This document shows, in pieces, positions 36,448-45,405 of a DNA stretch of 64,000 bases; within the stretch, counting starts at the first letter, position 1, and every line of letters begins with the position of its first letter. This DNA comes from Bacteroidota bacterium. GTDB lineage: Bacteria; Bacteroidota; Bacteroidia; 2-12-FULL-35-15. The notes beneath the pieces are model-generated. The model did not search any database. It had not been told where the DNA came from and was given only the letters and a program-made list of their open reading frames with translations. A program made the translations under genes and the position numbers. The stretch covers positions 1-64,000 of the forward strand of contig JAOQAD010000041.1 in assembly GCA_025963775.1 (NCBI GenBank), given 5' to 3'.

Positions 36448-38053
36448 TAATAACTGGTACCTTAAGCCCAATCTTGTAATAGAACCTTTATTTGACCGCT
36501 GGTATGCGTGGTCTCACCTGATATCGCCTGCTACGGCAGCAATGAATGTTGCGAATCGTCACCTGAAGATCCTCAATTCATATATCCAGGCCCCGGCTAT
36601 ACATGCCGCAGCAGTAAAAAATCCCAAAATGCGCGGTGGCCCGTTTATGGATTTTAATGGCGGACGGGTAGATGAAGTTCAGGCGCTGCGTGATCAGACC
36701 GTTGAAAAGCAGGCGCACATGCTCGAATTCGCAAAGGCAGTGGTTGAGCTTGATAAAATGCTGAAAGCCTCGGCTACCGGGTATTCACTGGAACCGCTTT
36801 ATGAAAAAGTTCCTGATATACTTAAGGGATTTGTAGAGCTCGTTTATGATATTAACAGCAATCCCTCTTTTCGTTTTTTTGAGCCCCTGCTATATAATAG
36901 CGAATTTTACAACGAATCGCTGCAAAGTATTGCCTTGTGGATCACCAATGACGATGAACGGCCTTTTGTGTTGAGTACTCCAAGGTTAAATGAGGCGCAT
37001 GTGCTGGACCTGGATCTTCCTTTTAAGCATGCCGCCATTGACATGCTCAGTAAAATGAGACGCACTCCCGGAAGCATTGATGCCATCGCGGCCGCATTCG
37101 GGATCGAAGAAAAGGACCGGGAGCTTTTTAATACTTTTTTTACGCAGGAAGCACCGGAGCCTTATGTTCCTTACACGGGAGATAAAATACGGATGCGCTA
37201 TTTCGGACACGCATGCATTCTTGTAGAAACAGCAGAAGTAAGCATGCTTGTAGACCCAATGATCAGTTATCATGGATATCATACCGAAGTAAACAGGTAT
37301 TCTGAAGCGCATCTGCCGGATAAGATTGATTATGTGCTGATAACCCATAATCACCAGGATCATATTATGTTCGAAACACTTCTTTCACTACGGCATAAGA
37401 TCGGCACTATCGTAGTTCCGAAAAATGCCAGCGGAACACTCCAGGATCCAAGCCTGAAACTGATGTTCAAGGCGCTTGGCTTTAACAATGTGATGGAAAT
37501 AGAAGAATTTGATACCATCGGTACAGGAAACTGTAAAATTACCGGCATACCATTCCTCGGTGAGCATGCAGACCTGGATGTAAGGTCAAAGATTTGCCAT
37601 CATGTGGCTGTTGGACAATATTCACTTTTATTTGCAGCCGATTCATGTAATATAGAACCTAAAATTTACGAATACGCTTCAAAGCTGATCGGAAAAGTTG
37701 ACAGCCTTTTCCTGGGAATGGAATGCGATGGAGCCCCCTTTAGCTGGCTGTACGGGCCGTTGCTTACGCAGGATCTTCCGCGCGACAAAGATAATTCCCG
37801 CAGGTTAGCCGGATCCAACTATGAAAGGGCCAAAGCGCTGGTGGATACATTTAGCCCTAAAGAATTATATGTATACGCTATGGGGCTTGAGCCCTGGCTG
37901 GAATTTATCAGCACGCTTAAATATACAAATGAGTCACGCCCCATCGTTCATTCCAACCAGTTAGTAGATGAGTGTCATCTCAATAATATTATAGCAGAGC
38001 GGTTGTTTGGCGAAAAGGAATTGTTTTATGAAATAGAAACCGTTAACGTTTAA
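36440..38053 (+). CDS. Metallo-beta-lactamase-fold protein, probable CmlA-like diiron aminoacyl beta-hydroxylase
   Basis: 537 aa: N-terminal helical domain plus MBL fold with ITHNHQDH (HxHxDH), FLGEHADLD, LLFAADSCN; length and layout resemble CmlA; located in an NRPS operon. Confidence 0.72.
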   Translation: MDNNNWYLKPNLVIEPLFDRWYAWSHLISPATAAMNVANRHLKILNSYIQAPAIHAAAVKNPKMRGGPFMDFNGGRVDEVQALRDQTVEKQAHMLEFAKAVVELDKMLKASATGYSLEPLYEKVPDILKGFVELVYDINSNPSFRFFEPLLYNSEFYNESLQSIALWITNDDERPFVLSTPRLNEAHVLDLDLPFKHAAIDMLSKMRRTPGSIDAIAAAFGIEEKDRELFNTFFTQEAPEPYVPYTGDKIRMRYFGHACILVETAEVSMLVDPMISYHGYHTEVNRYSEAHLPDKIDYVLITHNHQDHIMFETLLSLRHKIGTIVVPKNASGTLQDPSLKLMFKALGFNNVMEIEEFDTIGTGNCKITGIPFLGEHADLDVRSKICHHVAVGQYSLLFAADSCNIEPKIYEYASKLIGKVDSLFLGMECDGAPFSWLYGPLLTQDLPRDKDNSRRLAGSNYERAKALVDTFSPKELYVYAMGLEPWLEFISTLKYTNESRPIVHSNQLVDECHLNNIIAERLFGEKELFYEIETVNV

Positions 38054-38057
38054 GACA

Positions 38058-38276
38058 ATGCCCAGGTCACAAAGTGAAATGCAGCAACGGATGCTGGAAA
38101 CAAAGGAGCAGCTCAGCAAAATCGAGCAGGAGATTTCTTTAGCATTAAAAAGCATTAAGAATTATCATGATACCCCCTTACTTTCCCATCTGCATCTTTT
38201 ACATGCCACCCACAAAGCAAAGCTGGGTGAATTGGAATGGTGCATTGAAAAAACATACAGCGATGATGAGTGTTAA
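38058..38276 (+). CDS. Small helical/coiled-coil protein, 72 aa, unknown
   Basis: ATG five bases after the previous stop; overlaps start of next gene; not MbtH-like. Confidence 0.55.
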   Translation: MPRSQSEMQQRMLETKEQLSKIEQEISLALKSIKNYHDTPLLSHLHLLHATHKAKLGELEWCIEKTYSDDEC

Positions 38277-39126
38277 GAAGGAATTTAATATAATATCCTG
38301 GGGTGGGCTTGGAGATGCTCTTTTGACCACCCCGGTATTCAGACGTTTGAAAGAAGCATACCCGGCCTGCAGAATAAATATTTTTGCGGTGAGGAAAGAC
38401 CATAAAAAGCTCTTTGAGGGAAATCCGAATATAGATACGCTGACACATTCTTTTTTTAAACGCAGGAAATTTTACAGAGATAAAACAGCAGTAGTCCCTT
38501 CTTATGGACATTTGCTCCCGGGCACGTTTTTAAAAGATCATGCTTCGTCAATCATTGCAGAATATTTTTTTAATTTACAGTTGAATGACCTGAAGCCTGA
38601 AATATTTCTTACCGGGAAAGAAGTAAGGAAGGCTGCGGCATTTCTTTCAGAATATAAAAATCCTGTGATCATAAATCCTACGTCCAGGTCTTCAGCAAAT
38701 CATGAATGGGACATTCGTAATTGGGAAAAAGTAGTGTCGCAGTTGCCTGGATTTACTTTTTTACAGCTTGGATTAAAGGATGAGGCGTATATTAAAGGGG
38801 CCATTGATCTCAGGGGAAAATGTTCCTTGAGACATTCCATGGCATTGGTGAAAAGTGCAAAAGCCTTTGTGGGAGTCGATTCCTTCCTGGGCCATGTTGC
38901 CGCAGCTACAGGTACGCCTGCTGTTGTTCTGTTCGGAGATTCTACACCCCTGGTTTGGGGACATGCGGCAAATACAAATATTTATAAGGCGCTCCCATGT
39001 TCTCCCTGTGTGGATATTCTTCATGGAAAAAAATGTTTTTATGGACGACCATGCATGACAGGTATTACTGTGGATGAAGTTATTGAGGCAGTACAGAATC
39101 ATCTTACCAGTCACAGAGATGAATAA
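38263..39126 (+). CDS. Glycosyltransferase family 9 (heptosyltransferase-like)
   Basis: ISWGGLGDALLTTPVFRRLKEAYP...FVGVDSFLGHVAAATGTPAVVLFGDSTPLVWGH; ATG at 38263 in frame with ORF starting 38167. Confidence 0.85.
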   Translation: MMSVKKEFNIISWGGLGDALLTTPVFRRLKEAYPACRINIFAVRKDHKKLFEGNPNIDTLTHSFFKRRKFYRDKTAVVPSYGHLLPGTFLKDHASSIIAEYFFNLQLNDLKPEIFLTGKEVRKAAAFLSEYKNPVIINPTSRSSANHEWDIRNWEKVVSQLPGFTFLQLGLKDEAYIKGAIDLRGKCSLRHSMALVKSAKAFVGVDSFLGHVAAATGTPAVVLFGDSTPLVWGHAANTNIYKALPCSPCVDILHGKKCFYGRPCMTGITVDEVIEAVQNHLTSHRDE

Positions 39127-39799
39127 TACCACAATATATGTTTTAGCAGCAGAGGAAGTGACTCCGTTATTTCTTGATGAATGCAGGAGCTTTCTGCCGG
39201 AACAAACGATTAAAAAAAGTTCAAGGTTTCATTTTAAGAAAGATGCGGATATTTATTTGTTGGGCCAGCTGCTGATCCTCAGGATGCTCAGGGATAACAA
39301 CTATTCCTTAAACTCGCTTTATGAACTAAAATTAAATGAATATGGAAAGCCATTTATCGATAATAAGTTTCATTTTAATATTTCTCATTCAAAAGATCTT
39401 ATTGTAGGAATATGTACAGTTGAAGGCTCTGTGGGAATTGATATAGAAGCGGTTGAGCCTGTTAATATGGAAGATTTTAAAGACGTGCTGACTGAACAGG
39501 AATGGCTTGGTGTAACTCAGCCCCTTACCGGGATTGAAAATTTTTATAAGATCTGGACATCAAAAGAGGCTGTAATGAAAGCGGATGGGAGAGGGCTAAG
39601 CATCCCGCTAAAAGAAGTTAACATCGAAAAAAGTAAAATAATATTGTCGGCAAAAGAATGGAATGTTAAAGAAATACTTATAAATAATGAATATAAGTTG
39701 CATATTGCAGCGGACTTTATTATAAAAGATCTTCAAACACAATTCATCCGGGCAGCCGGCCTGATCCCCTTTTATAATGCAGAACAACGCTCAATTTGA
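39119..39799 (+). CDS. 4'-phosphopantetheinyl transferase (Sfp-type)
   Basis: FHFNISHSKDLIVGI..GSVGIDIE and FYKIWTSKEAVMKADGRG motifs; overlaps preceding stop. Confidence 0.9.
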   Translation: MNNTTIYVLAAEEVTPLFLDECRSFLPEQTIKKSSRFHFKKDADIYLLGQLLILRMLRDNNYSLNSLYELKLNEYGKPFIDNKFHFNISHSKDLIVGICTVEGSVGIDIEAVEPVNMEDFKDVLTEQEWLGVTQPLTGIENFYKIWTSKEAVMKADGRGLSIPLKEVNIEKSKIILSAKEWNVKEILINNEYKLHIAADFIIKDLQTQFIRAAGLIPFYNAEQRSI

Positions 39800-39826
39800 T
39801 ATTATTAATAACTAAACAGAAAAACT

Positions 39827-40474
39827 ATGAATTTTGCTGAAACATTTGAAAAGAACAGTTACCTGATTTTAAAAAAAATAGTTCCTGATGAAACTATTAG
39901 CATGATAGCAGGTTACTGCAATTTTATAAAGAAAGAAAAGTCCAGTCAGGCAAAGGCGTATGAACACGACACCGAATATAAAAAATCAATACAGGTATAT
40001 GGTGATAAGCTTAGTGAAAGCCTGCTGTTGCAGCTGCAGCCGATGCTGGAAAAAACACTGGAAAGACAACTGATCCCTACGTATTCCCTTATCCGGATCT
40101 ATTCAAAAGGTGATGAGCTGTACCGTCATAAGGACAGGGACGCCTGCGAGATCAGCTGTACAATGACCATCAATTATGATGGAGAAAAGTTATGGCCCAT
40201 TTGCATAGAATCAAACCAGCAGGAACTGAAAATAAATCTTGATCGCGGAGATTTTATGGTTTATAAAGGGCGCGAAGTGCTGCATTGGAGAAATAAGTTT
40301 GAAACAGGGGAGTATTGGGTCCAGATTTTTTTACATTTTGTAGATGCAAACGGGCCTTTTGCAAAGCTTAAATATGATGGGAGAGAAGGTCTTGCTGTTC
40401 AAACAAGGCCAAAGAGGAAAACCGTTTTTTTTTCAAATCCATTATCATTATTTACAAGAAAGCAAAAAATGTAA
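39827..40474 (+). CDS. 2-oxoglutarate/Fe(II) oxygenase-like protein
   Basis: HKD (HxD) in DELYRHKDRDACEISCTMTINYD, distal His in VYKGREVLHWRNKF, double-stranded beta-helix-like layout. Confidence 0.6.
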   Translation: MNFAETFEKNSYLILKKIVPDETISMIAGYCNFIKKEKSSQAKAYEHDTEYKKSIQVYGDKLSESLLLQLQPMLEKTLERQLIPTYSLIRIYSKGDELYRHKDRDACEISCTMTINYDGEKLWPICIESNQQELKINLDRGDFMVYKGREVLHWRNKFETGEYWVQIFLHFVDANGPFAKLKYDGREGLAVQTRPKRKTVFFSNPLSLFTRKQKM

Positions 40475-40556
40475 TATGTAAAGAATCGGCCTCCAATTGT
40501 TGGCATCCTTTATGCTCATGAAGTAGAATATTTTGCAATTAATTAAACAGTTCAAT

Positions 40557-41486
40557 ATGTTAAGGAAATTAAATCAGAATAAGAAAAAAGAATCACTTAA
40601 GAAATGCCATTTTATAAAGCTGTTGTTATCAGCCTTTATCTTTATCACCGGCATCGCGTCTGCTCAAACCAAATTTATTATTTATTTTGATTCGAATAAA
40701 AGCGACCTGAAAAAAGCTTCCCTGGATTTACTTGATTCCCTTTCAGCTGCTTTACAAACAAAAAACAATTATAAGCTGAATATTAGCGGATACTGTGATA
40801 CCACTGGTGAAGTAAAACGCAATCAGCTGCTTTCAGAAAAGAGAGCTACTATCGTAGCGGATTACCTGATAAATAAAAAATTGCCTTCACAATTGATTAC
40901 AGCAAAAGGATTTGCCGATTCCAATCCAATCACTGGAAAAAACGATAAGAGCGATGCAAGAAACAGGAGAGTTGAAATTGATCTTGTCTTCATAACCCCG
41001 GTTCCTCAACCGGTACAAAAAGCAGAGAAATCTTCAGCTGACGATCAGTGGGCAAAGCTTGCAAATACTCCTATTGTCTCGCCACCGCCCCCTGTTGCAT
41101 CAATAAAAACAGAAATACTGGCAGAAGATATTCAAAAGGCAGACTTAAAACCAGGGAAGATTTTTGTTGTGCAAAACCTCAATTTCTATGATGCCTCTGC
41201 CACACTGCTTCCTGAATCAAAACCTGCATTAAAAAGATTGTTAAAACTAATGAAAGATAATCCTACTCTTGAGATTGAAATAGAAGGCCATGTATGTTGC
41301 CAGAATGATGTTGACTTATCTACGGATCGTGCTTTGACAGTATTGGAATATCTTGTAAGTAACTCTATCGAGGAACGAAGGCTAAAGTATGCGGGACACG
41401 GAAATAGTTTTCCTATTGCAAGTGACGTCACCGAAGAAGGAAGAAAACAGAATAGAAGAGTGGAAATAATGATATTAAAATATTAA
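40557..41486 (+). CDS. Exported protein with two tandem OmpA C-terminal-like domains
   Basis: Signal-like N-terminus; IYFDSNKSDLKKASLDLLDSL...ARNRRVEIDL and NLNFYDASATLLPESKPALKRLLKLM...RKQNRRVEIMI. Confidence 0.85.
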   Translation: MLRKLNQNKKKESLKKCHFIKLLLSAFIFITGIASAQTKFIIYFDSNKSDLKKASLDLLDSLSAALQTKNNYKLNISGYCDTTGEVKRNQLLSEKRATIVADYLINKKLPSQLITAKGFADSNPITGKNDKSDARNRRVEIDLVFITPVPQPVQKAEKSSADDQWAKLANTPIVSPPPPVASIKTEILAEDIQKADLKPGKIFVVQNLNFYDASATLLPESKPALKRLLKLMKDNPTLEIEIEGHVCCQNDVDLSTDRALTVLEYLVSNSIEERRLKYAGHGNSFPIASDVTEEGRKQNRRVEIMILKY

Positions 41487-41661
41487 TAAAAAATTAGAAC
41501 TCTGGTATTCTTTTAATTCAATGTTTGAATTAAATCAACGAAGATAAAGGCCTGTTATGTGTTTGATTTTAATTCGATCTTTTTTTGATGTTTATTGGTA
41601 ATGTACTGAAAAATGGTTGGTGGCTTTTTGGTGAAAATTGCTTAAAATGCCACTGCCAATT

Positions 41662-42300
41662 TCAAGAGGAAGCAGATACCATTTTATAAAAATCGATTCT
41701 GTGTTTTAAAGTTAGGCCCAGGTGCAGATCAAAATGGTTTTTAAGATGGCTGAAAAAACCTTCGATTCCATTGGTTGTGGCTGGTATATCGGGATTACCT
41801 AAGCAATGGAACATATTTGGCAATGCTCTTTTGATCGTGTAATAGGAGCGCCGTACCAGCTTATGAGTGAGCCAATATCGCTGGGTTTGCTGATTGCAAG
41901 TCTTTTCCATTAAGTGATCCTTATATTTTAAGTACCAGGCTTCAAGGCTTGCGGTCCAATCAAGACGATCATTATTCGTCTTGATCTTTAGTAGCATGAG
42001 GACTAAATATTTCAACTCTTGCCTGCATCATGCTTTTAGAACATTGTCAGTCACAATAAACACATACGCTGGATATGAACCAGGCAGCGTTGGGCCAGCA
42101 CATCCGGCAACGATTTCTTTATAGCTTTTAAGATGCTTTTGTGTCCGTCTGAAGTAATGCGTTTAATTTACATGTTGCCTTTCATGATCTTAATACTTGG
42201 GGACTGTTCAAGAAAAGTATAAAAGTCCGTTGAAGCGTATCGATCGACAAGCCACTATCCCGACTTAAAGTTTTAAAAGTTTGTCGCTCCAACATATCCT
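41662..42300 (-). pseudogene. Decayed transposase (possibly the IS256-like variant Zn-binding type)
   Basis: Minus-strand pieces in different frames: ERQTFKTLSRDSGLSIDTLQRTFILFLNSPQVLRS*, SDGHKSILKAIKKSLPDVLAQRCLVHIQRM, KYLVLMLLKIKTNNDRLDW...TTNGIEGFFSHLKNHF; in-frame stops and frameshifts separate them. Confidence 0.75.
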
Positions 42301-42303
42301 CTT

Positions 42304-42311
42304 AAACTGTT
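42304..42311. repeat. Target-site duplication, left copy (AAACTGTT)
   Basis: Identical to 45419-45426, directly abutting the terminal inverted repeat. Confidence 0.85.
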
Positions 42312-42324
42312 CCTTAACTACGCA
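42312..42324 (+). repeat. Left terminal inverted repeat CCTTAACTACGCA
   Basis: Exact reverse complement of 45406-45418. Confidence 0.9.
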
Positions 42325-42343
42325 AGTCTAAGGTTTGAGGCTA

Positions 42344-42385
42344 AAAAACAAAAAGGACGCTGATTTCAGCGTCCTTTTTGTTTTT
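42344..42385 (-). terminator. Rho-independent-type hairpin with perfect 20-bp arms
   Basis: AAAAACAAAAAGGACGCTGA-tt-TCAGCGTCCTTTTTGTTTTT; sits just 3' of the minus-strand gene remnant stop. Confidence 0.85.
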
Positions 42386-42531
42386 ATGCATTTGCTATTC
42401 CTTCTGCCGCAATATCCAGTATATTAAGATACCCAACTAAAATAGTATCTCCTGGATTGACTGCAGCTGGGTCAATGGTAAAAAGGAAACCTGAAACTGT
42501 GGTCGGCCAGCAAATGATAGATTACATGACT
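42384..42531 (-). pseudogene. C-terminal remnant of an unidentified gene
   Basis: Minus-strand frame reads ...SIICWPTTVSGFLFTIDPAAVNPGDTILVGYLNILDIAAEGIANA* with no start codon, followed by a strong terminator. Confidence 0.5.
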
Positions 42532-42658
42532 AAAAGTTATTAACAGCCTTTTTTTAAGGCCTTTTCAATACCTATAACATTTGAAAGCAATACAAATTAT
42601 CCAAGCAATCGTGAAAGCCATTAGGTCAAATAGAATTGTGTCTCCTATTGGATGAGTC

Positions 42659-44065
42659 GTGCCTATTCTGAAGAAAATTCAGGATGTGGGAATACCACGA
42701 CTTATCCGTAAATCTCTTGGAGACAGAGTTGCCCAAGCTAAATATCAGTTTCATGATGGCATTATATCTTGGAGTCTTGCTCAAATCTGCGGTTGCAGAA
42801 GAATTGAGAACATAACAAAAATGAAGAAGAAACTAGCAATCATACCTGGTCTCAAAGTCCCAAGTCATGATACTGTTGGGCGTATAATGCAGAAGGTTTC
42901 CACTAAACCGAAAATGGAAAGAAATATTACCAAAGCGAAAGAAGCAAAAATCAGCTTCACTCATTATGATGATAACATTCCAATGAATGAATTGCTTGTA
43001 AAATCAACCAAACTTATTGGTGCTCTTAAGGAAAATGTATCATACACAATGGATATTGATGCAACATTCATTAATACTTTAAAAAGAGGAGCCTTACGGA
43101 TTCTTGATAAGAATGGAAATCTCGACCATGGGAAAATAGGATTCAATCCAATGATTTGCTTAATAGGAAGTCTGCCTGTATTTATCAGCATGAGAAGTGG
43201 CAACGCTGCTGCTAATTTTAGAATTACTGAATGTCTGGAGTCCAGTTTGAAATTGTTGGAAGAATCTAAAATAAAAGTTGGGAGAATTATTAGTGATGCA
43301 GCAGGCTTTACCAAGACGGCCATGGCTCTCATTGATAATAAAGGGATTAAGTTCAATATGAGATTTATTTACAAGAAGAACTATATTGATTTTAATGAGA
43401 AGCTCCAAAGTTGTTCTACTTGGAGGGAAACAGAGATTGAAACAGCTAATTTTTTCTGGGATTGTGAAGTGGCTGATATCCCTCACAAAATGTCTAAAAT
43501 GTATTACGAAACTGAAGATGCAAAAGACTACAGGGTTGTTGCCCTGAGGATTCCAACTGACGAAATGCTACTAAGAACTCTTGGGAAGGAAGAAATAGAA
43601 CGAAGAGCAATGATAAAAGAGAAAATGAAAATTTTAGCAAAGAAAAAAATTTTAAAAGAAGAAGGAAAACCATACGAGGATAAACATTGGAAAGTAATTG
43701 GTGATTACCAGTACAAGTTCTATATAACTAATGATTATGATAAGACCTGTGAAGAAATTATCATCGAGTATAATAAAAGAGGCGGGGCGGAAAGAAAGTT
43801 TAGCTTCCTCAAGGACGAGTTGTCTTATGAGTTGCCGCCATTTGCAGAGATGAATCACAACACTGTTTTTCTAATTGTGGCGGCTCTGGCTAACAATATA
43901 TTTCGTGGAGTGCTTGAATTATTTAAAGATAAAGTACCTGGACTGAAGTTGACCAATAGACTCCCTGAGTTCCGAGAGTTATTCATTAACGTAGCTTGTA
44001 CTTATATCAGAGATACATTTGTGTTTTTCAGCCAGGATATTCTCTACGATGAATTAATGATTTAG
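42659..44065 (+). CDS. DDE transposase (IS1380/IS4-superfamily-like)
   Basis: DIDATFINT...GFNPMICLIGSLPVFISMRSGNAAA...IISDAAGFTKTAMALIDNKGIKFNMRF...YNKRGGAERKFSFLKDELSYELPPF; start is GTG or nearby. Confidence 0.8.
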   Translation: MPILKKIQDVGIPRLIRKSLGDRVAQAKYQFHDGIISWSLAQICGCRRIENITKMKKKLAIIPGLKVPSHDTVGRIMQKVSTKPKMERNITKAKEAKISFTHYDDNIPMNELLVKSTKLIGALKENVSYTMDIDATFINTLKRGALRILDKNGNLDHGKIGFNPMICLIGSLPVFISMRSGNAAANFRITECLESSLKLLEESKIKVGRIISDAAGFTKTAMALIDNKGIKFNMRFIYKKNYIDFNEKLQSCSTWRETEIETANFFWDCEVADIPHKMSKMYYETEDAKDYRVVALRIPTDEMLLRTLGKEEIERRAMIKEKMKILAKKKILKEEGKPYEDKHWKVIGDYQYKFYITNDYDKTCEEIIIEYNKRGGAERKFSFLKDELSYELPPFAEMNHNTVFLIVAALANNIFRGVLELFKDKVPGLKLTNRLPEFRELFINVACTYIRDTFVFFSQDILYDELMI

Positions 44066-44113
44066 TCTTGACATTTTTTTATTTATTCTATCTTAGCAAT
44101 AAATATTATAGTT

Positions 44114-44482
44114 ATGGCTTTAATTCGTTTTGAATTTACTCCAGAGGAAAATGTCAGAATCATTCCTATGCCAATTTGTAGTAGATATCAATTGATTTCT
44201 TTGACAATAGAAGCCACCAGTTTGATTGGCTTAGTTGAGGCTATCAGAAAGATGAGAATTTTTTTCCGTTTTGATTATGGAGCAACAAGGTATCATGCGG
44301 AATCTCAAGTTTACCATTTAAGTCAATATTTATGGGTGACAGACCAATTGATTAACGTTATAGATTTTGAAAATGAAATACTAAAGACGAAAGCGGGTTG
44401 CACTGCTGGTAGCGTAGCTATTGCAGACGCGGTTTTTCCTCCTGTGACGAGAATGATACTCGTATTGGAAGATTTTACTTAG
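44114..44482 (+). CDS. Unknown 122-aa protein, transposon passenger
   Basis: Complete ORF inside the TIR-bounded element; no family recognised. Confidence 0.6.
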   Translation: MALIRFEFTPEENVRIIPMPICSRYQLISLTIEATSLIGLVEAIRKMRIFFRFDYGATRYHAESQVYHLSQYLWVTDQLINVIDFENEILKTKAGCTAGSVAIADAVFPPVTRMILVLEDFT

Positions 44483-44486
44483 ATAA

Positions 44487-44768
44487 TTAAAGTATTAATT
44501 CATACTCATCTTCACCATTTTGAAATTCCCATTTACTGAGTAGCGAATAATTATACATTTCAGTCAATATTTGTTCAATTAAGAATAAAGGAATTTCTCT
44601 TACCTTGATTAATTTTTGAAGTTCATGAACAGAAATAGAAAATACTCCTTTCTTTTTTAAAGAAAAGAGTTTATTAAGAACCAAGTAATAGTAATCTCGG
44701 TAATCTGAATACTGGATTGAATAACATAATGTTAATCCAGTAGCCACAATAATAGGCACATCATTCAT
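44487..44768 (-). CDS. Unknown 93-aa protein, transposon passenger
   Basis: Complete convergent ORF inside the element; no family recognised. Confidence 0.55.
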   Translation of the reverse strand: MNDVPIIVATGLTLCYSIQYSDYRDYYYLVLNKLFSLKKKGVFSISVHELQKLIKVREIPLFLIEQILTEMYNYSLLSKWEFQNGEDEYELIL

Positions 44769-44826
44769 TTAGCCCATCTTTTTATGTTTTATATAAATAG
44801 TTAAAAAAAATAAAAATCAATCGAAT

Positions 44827-45345
44827 ATGACTACAAAATACTTTTTCAAATTTACAGGACCTGATGGCAATGTATACATTCAAATAAGGTCTAGTAGTTC
44901 TTATAACTATGATACTATCATTATTACACTAGACCGAATTGGGAAAGTAAATCAACGGAACGAAATTATCAGCGAGAGTGATTTTAGGGATTTTCAAGAC
45001 AATTGGAGTTTTATAGATGAAAATGAATTTTATGGAATTCAAAATAAGTACTTACTTCAACCTAGGTCAAGAGAGGACTATTATCAAGAATATTATAAAC
45101 TTTGGAGGGACTTTTATTTTGTGAAATTAGAAGGATTGCGAGCCGTCCGTAAGTTAAAGGTAATGGGCTGGAATTTCTATCAGAAATTGGAAGAACGGGA
45201 AAGAAATGATAATATTTACGAAAAACGCAAGAGATTGAAAGAGATAGAGGTTGGGGTGGAAAGTTTAGAAAACATCAGCATTTTCGATATATATGCAGAG
45301 GCTAAACACCAGGCAACAATGGAATACATATCAGAAAACATGTAA
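44827..45345 (+). CDS. Unknown 172-aa protein, transposon passenger
   Basis: Complete ORF, followed directly by a strong terminator; no family recognised. Confidence 0.65.
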   Translation: MTTKYFFKFTGPDGNVYIQIRSSSSYNYDTIIITLDRIGKVNQRNEIISESDFRDFQDNWSFIDENEFYGIQNKYLLQPRSREDYYQEYYKLWRDFYFVKLEGLRAVRKLKVMGWNFYQKLEERERNDNIYEKRKRLKEIEVGVESLENISIFDIYAEAKHQATMEYISENM

Positions 45346-45351
45346 ATATTG

Positions 45352-45388
45352 AAAAAAGCCCATCAGTCTATTACTGATGGGCTTTTTT
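45352..45388 (+). terminator. Rho-independent-type terminator at right end of transposon
   Basis: AAAAAAGCCCATCAGT-ctatt-ACTGATGGGCTTTTTT. Confidence 0.9.
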
Positions 45389-45405
45389 GACTTCAATTCT
45401 TAACC

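Noticed and set aside
38167-38262. Longer start for the GT9 gene at 38167
   Set aside because: The extra N-terminal 32 aa overlap the upstream 72-aa ORF and do not look like GT9; ATG at 38263 starts just before the FNIISWGGLGDAL motif
38058-38276. 72-aa ORF as an MbtH-like protein
   Set aside because: Size fits, but it lacks the MbtH signature (NxExxxSxWP...PxGW); the sequence is a charged helical coil instead
41514-41533. Hairpin TAATTCAA-tgt-TTGAATTA after the OmpA gene as a terminator
   Set aside because: AT-only short stem in AT-rich sequence with no clear T-tract; too weak to call
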